Shown piece by piece: positions 46,602 to 58,532 of a stretch of 64,000 bases of DNA. The position numbers and the translations under genes were made by a program. Source of the DNA: Glandiceps talaboti (taxonomy: Eukaryota > Hemichordata > Enteropneusta > Spengelidae). The stretch is from NCBI RefSeq assembly GCF_964340395.1, contig NC_135557.1, positions 3,223,216 through 3,287,215 on the forward strand, in the 5' to 3' direction. Position 1 is the stretch's first letter; the number at the start of each line of letters is the position of its first letter. The notes below the pieces were generated by a model, which was not told where the DNA came from, searched no databases, and saw nothing but the letters and a program-made list of their open reading frames with translations.

Positions 46602-48880
46602 TTTTTAAATAAAAAACTCTGTAAATGGACTGTAAGCTTGTTCTTGTGCGTGACGCGTGCTTAATTTTACATCTACATGGCAATATATTTGTGTTGTCGT
46701 GCCTGACGACTTTGAATTGAAAGATATTATTAGTGGCGTCACGATACGTGCGTCGCGTGGCCTCTTTTCTCGTCACGTCGCATAGACATGTCAATCAAAC
46801 AGTATTCGATTCTGCACTCGTACTCAGTGACTTTCGTAAATACCCCAGACATAACATTACCCCGACGCTTGATGACAACGAAACATTGTATCAAATGTAT
46901 CTAGTTCACTCAAACGGGACGGGTCAACGCAATCGATAGTAAATAGCCCGGAAGATGTGCAGACATTCACAATGGGGCAGACATTGTTATTATTATTATT
47001 GTTGTTGTGGTGGTGGTGGTGGTGGGCAGTGTATTGAGAACTCAATACACAAGCGCTCGATGCATATCATTAGTTACTTGTCGAGTAGACACATCAACAT
47101 ACAACGAGTAATATATATTCCCATATTTGCTAATTACTGTAATTCTCTCATTTTTCTTTGCGTGGGGAAACGTGTGCAATTTCGGATTTTGTTCACGAAA
47201 ATTAGACGTTATGTGATTTTGTTGTAAGACGTACGTAAACGTAACGTTTTTTTATTTGTTGTCACGAGAACACATTACACGATACAATATCACTGACACG
47301 TCGTGTCATCAACAAAAATTGGCACGTTAAGTGATTGGTTGTGCTCCAAAGAAAAAGTATGAAGTCACTACTTAGTTTTGTATATCTCTTTCCTGATTGG
47401 TTCTTCACGAGCCAAGTGGTGACGTCACTAGAATCGAACACAGGACAGCTTTTCACCGCGTGATCAGACATTCTTTCGCGTAAGCAAAATGATATGAACT
47501 CTGTTTACATGCTAGTAATAGTATGGGGTAAAGTGTCATTTTGGTTAACTAGTCTACATCTTTTTATCTACGTCGTCATCTGGCAACCAAACAAACCAAA
47601 CGTTCACGATCCACGTCAAGATAAATATGAGGTCACGATAAATCTATATATTTTTGTATTTTTTAACCAAACGTTCACACCAATCCACGTCAAGAAAAAT
47701 ACGACGTCATGATGAATCTATATATTTTACGTGACGGTCACACAAGAGAAAAGGGACGGGCGTATCTTAGTTACACACTAAGTGTGAACCTCATAGGAAA
47801 CAACCATAGTTACTTTCCTGGCAAATCTACCTACAGTGTTGCAATTTACAATTATGCAAATATCTCATGAAAAAGGCGCATGCAAATTAATGTTGCTAAA
47901 AAGCTTGAGTTTTGTCACGCGGGCACTTGAAAGCAATTACCAAAACCACAAATATAAACAACGTGTTTAGCGTCTAGTATGAGTTTTTCCAATGGATATG
48001 CTATTTCATTCTAACGGGAAAAATCGACTATAGCCTCGGAGACGATCGTGGACCAAGCAATCAGGCAAGAAAAATACAAAAGTATGTATTGACGTCATAG
48101 TTTTACTTCTCATACAACCAATCAGAGACGTGTCAATCTCTCCCATGACAGGTAAACACGGCATCGTTCCTGCCGAAGGCTATCACGGTTTTCGTGCTCA
48201 GTGTTACCCCCCCCCCCCCCCGTCCGACATGATTTTAGAGAATAAACATTTTTCCGGTTGTAAATATGTGATTGGATTTGAGTTCAACTTCAACTAGTCT
48301 ACATCATTATCTACGTCTCTTAAAATTCTGTGTTTCTTTTTAGTTTAACATGGCTAACTACTACTATAGAACTAGGTCGCTTTCTGACTAAGGATTAGAA
48401 GCAAGTGACATGTACTCAATTGAAAGTGTCGATTATCACAGTCTTTATAGTATGGGTATTCTTTCTACTCTATGACGATGTTCTTGAATATGCGCCGCGA
48501 ACTCTCAAGTATCAGACAAGGTAAAGCGTGCCATGCTATTATTCAGTGTTTTAAATTCAGGGTTTTTTTTGGTTTTTTTTTAGCCCTTGTGTTATTTCTT
48601 CAGTTATTTGAATTAGGTACTCTTCTTAGCCGGCCGTATCGTCGTCATTTCGCAACCAAAAGTTCACGACCTACGTAAGGAAAAATACTGCGATGTCACG
48701 ATAAATCTATATATTTTACGTGACGGTCTCTCATTGGTTGTGTATCGTTCTCTCTAATAGTTGTTGGGGTGATTTATTTGTATTCTGTGTTCTGTGTTTA
48801 TTTTTGATCATTTGACAATAAGGTCAAATTCTGTAAAAGAATAAGGTTAAAGGGTAAGGGGAGGGTAATCATTGAAATGT
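46602..48880. other. Gene-poor region with dispersed promoter-like repeats
   Basis: No gene I can support. It contains TTA/GTT/GGT microsatellites (~46986-47028), a poly-C run (~48208-48222), CCAAT-type GATTGG sequences and TGACGTCA sites. A promoter-like block occurs three times (~47590-47650, ~47665-47745, ~48650-48732): ACCAAACGTTCACGA, CCACGTCAAGA, CGTCACGATAAATC, CTATATATTTT, then ACGTGACGGTC. These look like duplicated promoters whose genes are lost or very small; a 72-codon ORF at 47494-47712 overlaps two of them. Confidence 0.6.
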
Positions 48881-49435
48881 AGTGTTACGGATGAGAAATC
48901 ATCCGTGGTAGGTACAAAAATGGTAAACTACAGTATTTAATTAAATGGGAAGGTTATTCATCAGAGTTCAATAGTTGGGAACCTGTTGAAAACTTGAATC
49001 AATTGGCACTAAACATTCTCAAGGACCATCCTGTTTTTATATCAGGTTCACGAACTTATAAACGTCATTTTTAGGTATACATTTAAGGTCACTCAAAAAC
49101 AATGACACAGTAAACCACCTCTTTGATCACTGCAGTCCTTTACAACAAATATTATCATATAGCATGTATAAATTTCTTATGTTTGGTGATCAAATATCAA
49201 AACTAGCCAAACGTGATCACGTCATTGTTCTTCCAACTGTCTGTAATCAGTCATTATTTGACACTGTTGATCTTTTAATAACTTAATGTTTTCATCTTAG
49301 AAGAATACTATTCGCGAAATGCAAACATTTGTTCTAACTATTAATTCATGACAGCTGAGAGTTCACGGTGACCTGGCAAAAAATCAAAACTTAGCGAATA
49401 TCAAAAAGTTGTATTCTCTCATCCGTAACACTAGC
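48881..49435. mobile_element. ~555-bp mini-element with 17-bp terminal inverted repeats and a chromodomain
   Basis: The ends TAGTGTTACGGATGAGA (48881) and TCTCATCCGTAACACTA (ending ~49434) are exact inverted repeats. Directly inside the left end is an open segment coding a chromodomain. The combination of TIRs beginning AGTG and a chromodomain next to a terminus recalls Polinton/Maverick elements, whose integrases end in a chromodomain; this would be a deletion derivative. I could not find a matching target-site duplication. Confidence 0.55.
48890..49073 (+). pseudogene. chromodomain fragment
   Basis: An open stretch without an ATG, ending at a TAG. It reads [17 protein letters not shown], then [10 protein letters not shown], the strand-strand-helix core of a chromodomain with the conserved Tyr/Trp aromatic-cage residues. 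In retroelements and Polintons this domain sits at the C-terminus of the integrase. The catalytic part is absent, and an in-frame TGA lies just upstream, so this is a fragment or a terminal exon. Confidence 0.7.
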
Positions 49436-49702
49436 AGTTGCTGTCACCAGGTAGTAATTGACTTCTGTTGATTAGTCGTCGAACTTCAGCCAGCACCAAC
49501 CAAAAATAAAATTGAACGATGTCTCCAATGGTTCGGTGATTCAGATATCGGGGAGGGGAATCTATAGTATGTAGGGGGGGGGGGATTTGGTGAGAAAAGG
49601 ACAACTATTTATGTAGCAAAATACACTTGTTCACAATGCAAACGAAATATACACACATAACATGACAGTCTAGTTCAATTCAAATTGTATTTTTTATTGT
49701 TA

Positions 49703-51812
49703 TTACGAACACTTTCTATTGTGATGACGCATTAAAAATTGAACTTCCTTTTTGATACAACTCATATGATTTTCCATTTGCAACATCTTATTGTGCATGG
49801 TTTCAAGTTGTTCACGGAGATCTCTATTTTCGGCTTTTAGTGACTCAATTTCCGCTTCTTTTTCGACAAGTAAACTTTCCAGTCTCAACACGATTTCTTT
49901 GACATTTTCTCTGTTCTCAGCCGTGATTCGTTGTAATTGTTCATCCTTTTCACGTAGTGAAATGGCTTGTTTCGAAATTGTCTCGGCCATTCCTTTAATG
50001 GCTTGTCCGAGGACAGGCGCATTTGAACCAATTTCATTTAAGGCTGTAATAATGTTGTCGCTAGTATATCTTGTTAAACGTTGGTCGGTATGTAGGCGAA
50101 TCGCTCTTTCGATCTCTGTCATTTCTTTGCCCAAATCCATAATGCGCTGTTCGTTTGAAGAAACCAATTTTCTCGACGTTTTGGTTGTGATTTCGTTGAG
50201 TATCTTAGTCACACTAAACAAATGAGCTTTGTTAAATTGTGTAGGTAAGATTTTACACAATGCAGTTGTAAAATGTCCGACAACTGAGAAACCAAATTTT
50301 TCATATTGGTCTTCAAAGTTTTGGTGAACATCAATGAGTTGTCGTCGCTTCGGTTTAATGAACGTCGAAACATTCGTTGAAACTTCGAAAGAGCTGGCTG
50401 TGTCATTGGTGGCCATTTCGGACGAGCAGATAAATTTTCTGCCGGCCCTCTCTTTGACGAAATACACTCTGCCGTTGACTCCATTCTCAAAATTCTGGTA
50501 ATGATTCGATGCCCCGGATAAATTCCTTTTGTCAGGTGCGACTTCGAAGGAAAACGCCTCTCGATCTAATTGCTTTTGCAATTTGAACCAGTATATCACA
50601 CCGAAATAGTCATTTCCGTTGTGTTGCAAACGATACATCTTGGCTTTGAAATTCTCGCGTTCTCTGTCAGTGAAAAAATCGCTGTCTTCATACTTAAACA
50701 GTAAGACTATACCCAATTGCAATGCAACGAAATGTTTTCCGTTTGGCTGTGATGCACTGGAAATGTCAGCCAGGGGTAGTTGGGATGGATCCTTGTCTAA
50801 AAAGTGACCGACTGGAGAGCTGTTTCGAATACAAGATAAAACAGTTTCTTCTTCTTGACTTCTTTTCAAATATTTCGACATGTCCGATCTTTGATTTTCC
50901 GTCATGAAAGATAGGTTGTGATTGTGAATTTGAACTTCAAGCAGATGCCAGGCTTCCCTTGGGCTGCATACAGTGAACCGTCCGTCCGTACATTTCAGAA
51001 GACAAGGAATGTCGTTACTTTGTCTAGTTGTTCGAAACATTTCAATCTTTTGAACAGCTAACTCTAGGCTTAATTTGGCATCACCGTATAGCTTCAATAA
51101 ACTGTCAAAGTTACCAGTAATTTCAGCAGTTGGGAGTTCCATATTGTCGGTCCCATAACTAGGGGGTTGGTCCTCGCGTAGGAGATTATCCATAGACGAA
51201 CCATCAGACACCATAGATAATCCACTTGCACATGTAGGTATGCCCTAAAGTGTAAATAAATATATAATTTAAAATTAATTGAGGTATGCTGTCATTTTTT
51301 TACAAATGTAAACTGATGCACACCCATATAACAATAATATCAATAGTGACAAAACAAAAAGTAAGTAAACTATACTAAACTTACCACGGCATTTACGATG
51401 TTTTCGAGAAGGTCAACATTATTCGATTCTTCTGAGTCCATACGAGTTAATTCATGTCCAGCTATTTCTTGTCTCATCGAAGAATCCCCTTGTTCGAAAA
51501 CACCATTTGTTTGGGCATTGTTCATGGAATCACCGACAAGATTACTCACAAAGGAATCATCGATGAGATTGAAAGCGTCTGATATTTTATCCATTTCACT
51601 GGCACTTGGCTGCATGCCCTGCAATGTAAAAAAAAATAATTAAATAAAAACAAATCAGTTAACATGTGCTGTTCAAAATTGATAGAACGTTTTTTGTTTA
51701 TATCAACGCATAAAAATAATCTTACCAGTCTATTCACAATGTCTTCAATAGTTGTAGAAAAATCAGTGTCAAGATCTGCAGTGTCCATAGGAATTATTTC
51801 TTCAGGATTCAT
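49703..51812 (-). CDS. three-exon protein with PPxY motif and coiled-coil tail (620 aa)
   Basis: Exon 1 51726-51812 (29 codons), exon 2 51385-51618 (78 codons), exon 3 49703-51244. Donors CTG|GTAAGATT and GTG|GTAAGTTT, acceptors ACATTGCAG|GG and ACACTTTAG|GG; all phase 0, introns ~107 and ~140 bp. TATATAAG (complement of 51881-51888) precedes it. Exons 1-2 are acidic, each ending in a similar IxxIVN-type helix. Exon 3 opens with a PPSY motif (PPxY, a WW-domain/NEDD4 ligand used as a viral late domain), then a globular region, and residues ~520-610 form a long coiled coil. Exon 1 and promoter are paralogous to those of the 39629-40608 gene. Possible tegument or matrix-like protein; inferred. 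Confidence 0.7.
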
Positions 51813-51902
51813 CGTTACACGATTGTATATCACCTAAGCAAGTTCCTAACGGAATGGCAAATGTTCAAACACAGCTCCCTCTTATATAGACGATTAATGT
51901 AA

Positions 51903-52298
51903 AAAAAATGACGTCACGAAATTACTAATTTCAAGAGATTTCACGAAAGTTTGCTTTTGTATCATTTTGAGACGTGAATTTTTCAAGTTACGTGGTTTAA
52001 AATCAAATGACTACGTTATGTTAAAAATATGACGTCACGAAATTACTAATTTCAAGAGATTTCACGAAAGTTTGCTTTTGTATCATTTTGAGACGTGAAT
52101 TTTTCAAGTTACGTGGTTTAAAATCAAATGACTACGTTATGTTAAAAATATGACGTCACGAAATTCGTGAAATGTTTTTGTATCATTTTGAGACGTGAAT
52201 TTTTCACATGAAATTAGTAATTTCACGAAGTTTGACGAAAGTTCACTTTTGTATCATGTTGAGACATGACTTTTTCAAGTTACGTGGTGTCAAAATTT
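51903..52298. repeat. ~120-bp CRE-containing tandem repeat
   Basis: Copies start at ATGACGTCACGAAATTACTA near 51909 and 52030, with a shortened copy near 52153 and a tail to ~52298. Each holds GAGACGTGAATTTTTCAAGT and GTTACGTGG blocks. They lie directly upstream of the three-exon gene's TATA box and probably form its enhancer. The last copy is broken by the hAT-like insertion at 52299. Confidence 0.85.
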
Positions 52299-53659
52299 CA
52301 GGGCTCGAAATTAGCCGTAGTCCGAGGCTCTCGTCAATGCTTAGCGGAGGAGACATATCATAGATACAATAATGTTTATAGATAGTATTAGGAACAGATA
52401 AGATTTGAGGGACGTGCCTTGGCACAAACCATTTCTCTCTAGGGTTGGGTCATAGCATGTTATTTTTTAATTTAAGGGAAACGGAAATGGATGGTAACCG
52501 TGTGTATTTTTTATCGTATGACGTTTACCTTTTACAAAGTAAATAATAACAAATAGCATAAATGCTCAGATTTGAGACATTTGTGTTATAAGTTTGACAA
52601 GCAACCCACACACCCGAAATGGAATGAGCCACTAATCATTACACTGAGCCACTCACTAATCATAACACTGAACCCATGAGCGATGGCCCTCACTGGACTT
52701 CTTGGGAGACAAGTGTTTATATGCTTAAAGAACTATCCAGTATAAATAAAGATTATTATTATTATTATTATTATTACATATAAGTGGTTTATTTACCCAA
52801 GCGTATAAAATGATTACAAAATAATGGTAACAAAAATCAAAAGAGAGAATGGTGAAACTCTATACCTCACACCGTTATCATTGAAATAAAATACATCGAA
52901 ATATACACGACGTGAGTTCAAACACTAAGTAAAATCTCTAGTCACAACAAAATTACAGTCATTGACCACCAATAAATCCTGTACATGTGTTCAACCTGAT
53001 ACATATAGTCTAGTGATGGACTAATCCTACATGTACTTGAATACTAAGTAAAGTCGTGGCTTCCTTCTCCGAAACGCATGCACAGCCTGAGTGACGAACA
53101 GATTGACAAAATACAGTTTTAATGTATGTCTGTACAATTTGATCATGATGAATACATACATAAATTCATTGGGAGGATATATGGTACATACATCTAGTAA
53201 AACAACAAGTGAACATGATTTAGGGTTACTCATCAATGGGGACATTGAAGAATATGTGAAGCATACAGACGCATATAGGGATGTACCATCGATGCATCGC
53301 ATCGCCTTTTAATGGCACTGTTTAGACTGTCGACAGTCCTTCGTGCCTTTTTGCTACATTTTGTCTAAAACTAAAGTAAGTCGTTGCCTTGCTCCGACTA
53401 AAAAACAAAACAAAAACCCTATTGTTTCTAAAAACGTATTATTTTAGGACAGGTCAAATGTTTGCATAATATGAATGTCATTAATTTCATGAAAAAAACT
53501 CAGGTGTTATCAGAAGGTTTATTACTTAATGTTTTGTTTATGCATAAATTATTAAATGCTGAAAAAAAGAATGACTACCAAATCTTCCCTGTTGACTACC
53601 AGTTTTAAAAAGTGGTAGTCAAAGTGACTACCAACTAAAAAAGTTAATTTCGAGCCCTG
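52299..53659. mobile_element. non-autonomous hAT-like DNA transposon (1.36 kb)
   Basis: The left end CAGGGCTCGAAATTAG and right end TTAATTTCGAGCCCTG are terminal inverted repeats of the CAGGG type common in hAT elements, with a subterminal palindrome of TGGTAGTC/GACTACCA near 53600-53635. No transposase ORF is present. Flanks CAAAATTT and CAAATGAA share only CAAA, so an 8-bp target-site duplication is not clean. Inside, 52600-52785 ends in an ATT microsatellite preceded by AATAAAG, which looks like a nested SINE/LINE 3' end. A 73-codon ORF at 53091-53312 is of doubtful significance. Confidence 0.65.
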
Positions 53660-53755
53660 CAAATGAAATCACTACCACACATCTTGCCATTACATTGATC
53701 GCATGTATATTTACGGGACAATATTAGATACATGTCGAAAGTTTAACATGCTCTC

Positions 53756-54133
53756 ATGTTTCCAGAAAAAAATATCGCCAAATTCCTCAAAAAGTACGAA
53801 GATATATTCAGCTTTGCACACGACTTTGAATACGATAAATTAAGAAGGAAAAATAGACCGGTATTACGAGTGTTCGTTAACGACAACACTTCTCTTTGTA
53901 CGTGGGGTGAAAGTACCTGCCACTTGTACCATAATATTCTTGCCTTTACAAAAGATTGCAAGCGTAAAAAGTTCTTCAAATGGGTATCATTTTGTGAAGT
54001 TTTTATCCACGCGATTCAAAACACGGAACGATACCATCTAAACGAATATTGGATTTTCAAATTACAGAAAGATGCCGCCATCAAACGCATATTACAATTG
54101 CATGAAAATCTATTCGTCTATTATCATTGTTGA
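53756..54133 (+). CDS. hypothetical protein (125 aa)
   Basis: ATG 53756 to stop 54133, beginning ~100 bp after the hAT-like element. Rich in Phe, Tyr, Lys and His, with a helical look and no known motif. The antisense frame over the first 230 bp is shorter, favouring this one. It might be an exon or remnant of a larger gene. Confidence 0.45.
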   Translation: MFPEKNIAKFLKKYEDIFSFAHDFEYDKLRRKNRPVLRVFVNDNTSLCTWGESTCHLYHNILAFTKDCKRKKFFKWVSFCEVFIHAIQNTERYHLNEYWIFKLQKDAAIKRILQLHENLFVYYHC

Positions 54134-56773
54134 CGATTTTATCGTAAACCTGACTGCTGTTCAAGACAGGCGTGGATGAATTTTTAGACGTGATAACAAT
54201 GTATCCACTCACGTCACGTCACCGGTATTTTTACTCGGACATGCACGCGTATATGTGTATGCAACGAGCTGGGATCCGTACGCAACGAGCTCGTTGAAAA
54301 TTAGATGACTCGAAATGTCGCTAATAGTTACGATGTATATGCGATGCGTGTGTTTTGTAATGGAACAAAATAAATAAATATAAATTAAAACTCTACTCTA
54401 AGAAAAATAAAGTTTTTTATATCTTTTTTTTTTTCCTTTCGTCATTCGAAATTCAGCAAATAAATGCAATTTTGATATTTGTATTTACATTGTTTGTCGT
54501 CTAGAATTAAAGTCGCGGTATGGTTTTCGTTGCAACACTGTCAGAAGTATCAATGACAGGCCAACAAAGTCTGTGATTGGTTGTCTTGAACGAAAAAATG
54601 TGACGTCACTACATGCTTTTGTATACCTGTCGCCTGATTGGTTGTTTAGATAAAACCCTGCATGCACCTACATCAGCGGGGCCGTGTGTTGTTTTTGTAA
54701 CAATGTTTGTCAGTTTATTTAGTGATAAGCTTAGAAGTAGACTTTTTTCGGCACCTTCAAAGGCAGTTTTCATTTGTCATTTTACACCACTGATAAAAGA
54801 CGTTGTGGTCACAGGCCTTTCTATACAAGTCCTGCAATGCCAGTATTTGTTAGCTCCTCAAAACATGCACACATGGTGGAAAATATCGTTCATGACTCCA
54901 AAGCGATTGCTATCATTAAAATTCCACACTCACATTATATTTTTCAAACTGTTCTTGCTTATTAGCAGGTCTCATATCCTCTTGACTTCCACTTAGTTTA
55001 GACATGATATAAGACATATTGTTTTGAGCAATTCTCTACCTTCCATCTCAGTATAGCGACCCTCTCCCCGCATCATGAGTATCGCAACACCTCAATCAAT
55101 ATGTCTCCCGTGGCCTAATATACATGCACATGCAGGTCTCATGTCAATGCACCGCCGACTTCTCTGTTCACACAGTCATTCATTCAAGCACTGAACAGAC
55201 ACTGGGTGTTCATAGAGAGGTTATTTTGGAACGATTAATTCAAACTTTATTCAGAGTAATGTATATAAATATTACCTGCTTGACACTACATTCGCCCAAA
55301 ATTACAATATAGTCAACTAAGCAACAAAGTAGCCAGAGAGCAAACATATCAAATCCCTATACACTGAATAAAACATTGATCCATGCCAGGGGTAATAATT
55401 GTGAGTGTTCTCAGGAGGAAGGACGCATTATAAATTCGCATTGTTATATCATTTGTATTATTTTATTCCACAATGCCATATCAATTTGAACGGCTAACAG
55501 AGAGTCACAGTTGACAAATTCACCATAAAAGCAAAATATGTTTACAAGTTGGTTGGTCGACAAGGCAGTAAAACCTGAAGAGGTCACATGCGTTAGTACG
55601 TAGGTGTGTCGCGTCGTCATGAAGGGTGAAAACAACAGCTGCTAGATAGACATTTTCAGCTCGTAAATTTGCGCCCAAACAAATCTGCCATCTCTTCACA
55701 TTCCTGATTCAGGACTTCTCTTTTGACTTCTAGAAAGCTTCCTGCAATTTTTTTTAAATAAAAAGTTTTTTTATGATTATATAGAGAAAGATTGAGGTGT
55801 AGGGTACAAACTCGAACGAAATACACTACCAAATGGTTGGTCAGGAGTATCGAATGACTAAAAATTCTTAAAATTACCTCGTGAATGGCAAACAATGTAT
55901 TTGACTTTTTAAGTACATATTTAAGTACATATCGTGACCTCGTTCCATCAGTTGTGTTTTAGTTGTGCAATGTTACTTTTTACATGTACACCGGTTTCAC
56001 TAACATAATCCATTTCTATAGAGCCAGTCACTGGTCCTTTCAGGGGTACACACAAGACAGACACTAGGCCGAATCTTTGCTGTTAAAGTAAACGAAGCAA
56101 TCAACAATAACGAATTGTTACAGAACTAACCACAATGCACACAAGTCATATAAGGTCAATTTTGTCATGAAACACGTATGATAAACGTATTGTACAAAAG
56201 AATTATTTTGTACTCGAATATTAACTTGTTGGTGGTGCCAATCAAACTTAGTGTGGTTTGGTATGAATTTCAGAAAGTAATTAACAGTCTAGAGTCACCT
56301 ACCTACGTTATCTGCACCACTGTTCTTGCCAGCACAATATGTGTCAGTTTTGCCAAGCTCATCTAAGTATGCCAGCTGTTAATAAGTAAAACGGAAATTC
56401 TGGTGTATATATATATATATATTGTGAAAATATTTTATAGTAAAAAAATCGTTCTTAAGCACGGGGACATTTTACAAGTGGTAGTTTCTCTGGGCCGGTC
56501 GTTTTTAGGTATATATCACTATCACACATCTTCACAGCATGCTATCGACATAGAATGGACACTCCAACGACTTGTTTAAATGCTGATGTGAATATTATAA
56601 CATACAACCCAAAACTAGAATGGATATATGGACACAAAACATCTTTGGTGAACGGTGTTGCAAATCTAACTTTGCTTTATAAATTATATGCACTCGTTGA
56701 TGTCGTTGATTTTTTTTTGTTTCTGTGTGTGTGTGTGTGTGTGTGTGTTTAAATTTCCAACATGCCTACTTTG
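54134..56773. other. Gene-poor region
   Basis: No gene I would defend. A promoter-like stretch (54580-54660: TGACGTCACTAC, CTTTTGTATACCTG, GATTGG) resembles ones near 47350-47410 and 48090. It precedes an ORF (ATG 54703, stop 54996, 97 codons) that could be a small gene. On the minus strand near 55660-55745 a possible terminal exon (acceptor TTGCAG, then an open stretch to a TGA) has no clear upstream exon. TA and TG microsatellites at ~56405-56425 and ~56725-56750. Confidence 0.5.
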
Positions 56774-57379
56774 TTATGACTTGTACATAGTTACCTCGTC
56801 ATCATACGTGCCAAATCCTGCACACGGAAGACTCTTTGTTTGGTCACGATGGCCATAATAATCGTAGAATGACTCCTCGGTGTTTGGGCCATTCTTTAAG
56901 TAGTTACAGAAGTTGTCTCCAACCAAGTACAATAATGAATCGTCGGCTTTATACACTTTACCATCGTCGTCAAGCATAATAAAAGTGTCCGACCCTAGTT
57001 CGTCTAAATATCCAACCATGTAAAGTTTCTTCCCCGTATAAACCATTTCAAACTCCCACTTTATGGATTCTAGTGTTCCTCTGAAACCTGGATGTATGAT
57101 TAAGTCCGATTTCCCAACACCTACGAACTCATTATGTCCACAACGTTCTGTGATAATTTTTCTGAAATTTTCAGCTGACCCCACCGTTTGTGATAACTGG
57201 TCACAAAATATGGACAAGTCTGCATTTTGAATACTACGCCGAGGGGGGAACTCTGTGGTTTCATCGGACTCAGAGTCGCTGTTCCCAGTTGACTCGTAAG
57301 AACAGCTTCGGTGTGGTATCCGTGGATCCATAGATACGCTTCCATTGCCACGCGTACGTTTATCACAATCGACGGCCAT
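56774..57379 (-). CDS. putative SUKH/US22-like protein (201 aa)
   Basis: ATG 57379. After a Ser/Asp/Glu-rich N-terminus (~1-50), residues ~75-180 read like a SUKH/US22-type domain: a glycine turn before HPGF, the strand KLYMVGYLDELGSDTFIM, LDDDGKVYKADDS, and the helix VGDNFCNYLKNG. This matches the usual order 'lll-DxxGxVy ... la.nf..fl..G' of US22/SMI1-KNR4 proteins. In herpesviruses and other large viruses this superfamily counters host defences. Call is by eye; an unrelated alpha/beta domain is possible. No signal or membrane segment. Confidence 0.45.
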   Translation of the reverse strand: MAVDCDKRTRGNGSVSMDPRIPHRSCSYESTGNSDSESDETTEFPPRRSIQNADLSIFCDQLSQTVGSAENFRKIITERCGHNEFVGVGKSDLIIHPGFRGTLESIKWEFEMVYTGKKLYMVGYLDELGSDTFIMLDDDGKVYKADDSLLYLVGDNFCNYLKNGPNTEESFYDYYGHRDQTKSLPCAGFGTYDDEVTMYKS

Positions 57380-57430
57380 ATTTAGATTTTGCCTTCACAG
57401 ACGGCAAATATGTTGCTACGTGGTTTGTTT

Positions 57431-57604
57431 TTACTTCTTTATTCCGGCAGAGTGCTGTATAAAAATGAAGTTTATCAGAGTTAGGATGAAAACAGTCACG
57501 GCAACCAACATTAGATAAATGCAGGAAATGTTCCATGTCACCGAATAAGAAACATTGTATCTATTCACGTCATATGATTTGTGTTGTGGCGCCTTCCTGT
57601 ACAT
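57431..57604 (-). CDS. small single-span membrane protein (57 aa)
   Basis: The frame opens at GTG 57622; the first ATG is 57604 (MYRKAPQHK). A basic N-terminus with N-glycosylation-type NVS/NIS sites is followed by one membrane span (~30-50, CIYLMLVAVTVFILTLINF). It lies 51 bp upstream of the SUKH-like gene on the same strand. Small viral membrane proteins of this size are common; no family match. Confidence 0.4.
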   Translation of the reverse strand: MYRKAPQHKSYDVNRYNVSYSVTWNISCIYLMLVAVTVFILTLINFIFIQHSAGIKK

Positions 57605-57943
57605 GATAAACAAGTAACCCACGTCGTGGTCAATAAAAACCCAGACATATTAATCAAAGTATATTCGACTATTCCATTTCGTTTATACGTGTGTGTTCGT
57701 GTGCTATACATGTCTAGCTCGCCTCATAAACATAGCCATCGCTAGTACATTGGACACCTTGACATTGACATGCCACCCTGTATGACAATACTCTCTTCCT
57801 ATAATATGAGCGTGCACCAAGACTCAGTCATAGTTATGGAGGAGCGTTGTATACGTAGACAACTGTACAACGTGACGTCGCCAAAAAATGTCTCCTACAA
57901 AATAGCATAGCCGGATTTTCCTGGGCGTGAAGATACTAAGAAT

Positions 57944-58490
57944 ATGACTTCAGTCGCTTCTTCATTGATACTTGGGTGTTGTAGTCCTCATTTCCATGCA
58001 GGATTCACGTCTAAGGAAAACATCATTTCCTATACAAAGGTGAGCTAACTATCACCGTCGGTTTATCATCACCCCAACCCCCTTCATCTTCTTACCAAAC
58101 AGTCACTTGTGTTGTCATATAACATGACATTTACCTGTTTATGTATTTATTTTAATTTCAGTGTTGCACGCATCATGGACTGATTGCTCAAGCAAGGTTA
58201 CCGCTAAATACCTCTCCAATTTACGTAGCGTTCCCTCTTCCGATTGCTGAAAGCTGTGTGGACTTTGACGAGACCGTTAAAACTTGGCCAATAACTAAAA
58301 GGTATGCATTTTCATTCCAAATTTCCAATGCAATTGACTCGTGTGTTTGATTTGATTTTTTTTTTTTTTGGGGGGGGGGAGGGAATACTTCACCTTTCAA
58401 ATTGTTCCTGCCTTAATAATGGCAAAATGGCTGACATGTAGATTTTTTAAAATTATTTCTTCAAGTGTCATCGTCGTATGGATTTTTAAT

Positions 58491-58532
<42 letters not shown>

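Noticed and set aside
55656-55895. Two-exon minus-strand gene
   Set aside because: A plausible acceptor and last exon exist, but no upstream donor keeps the reading frame from an ATG.
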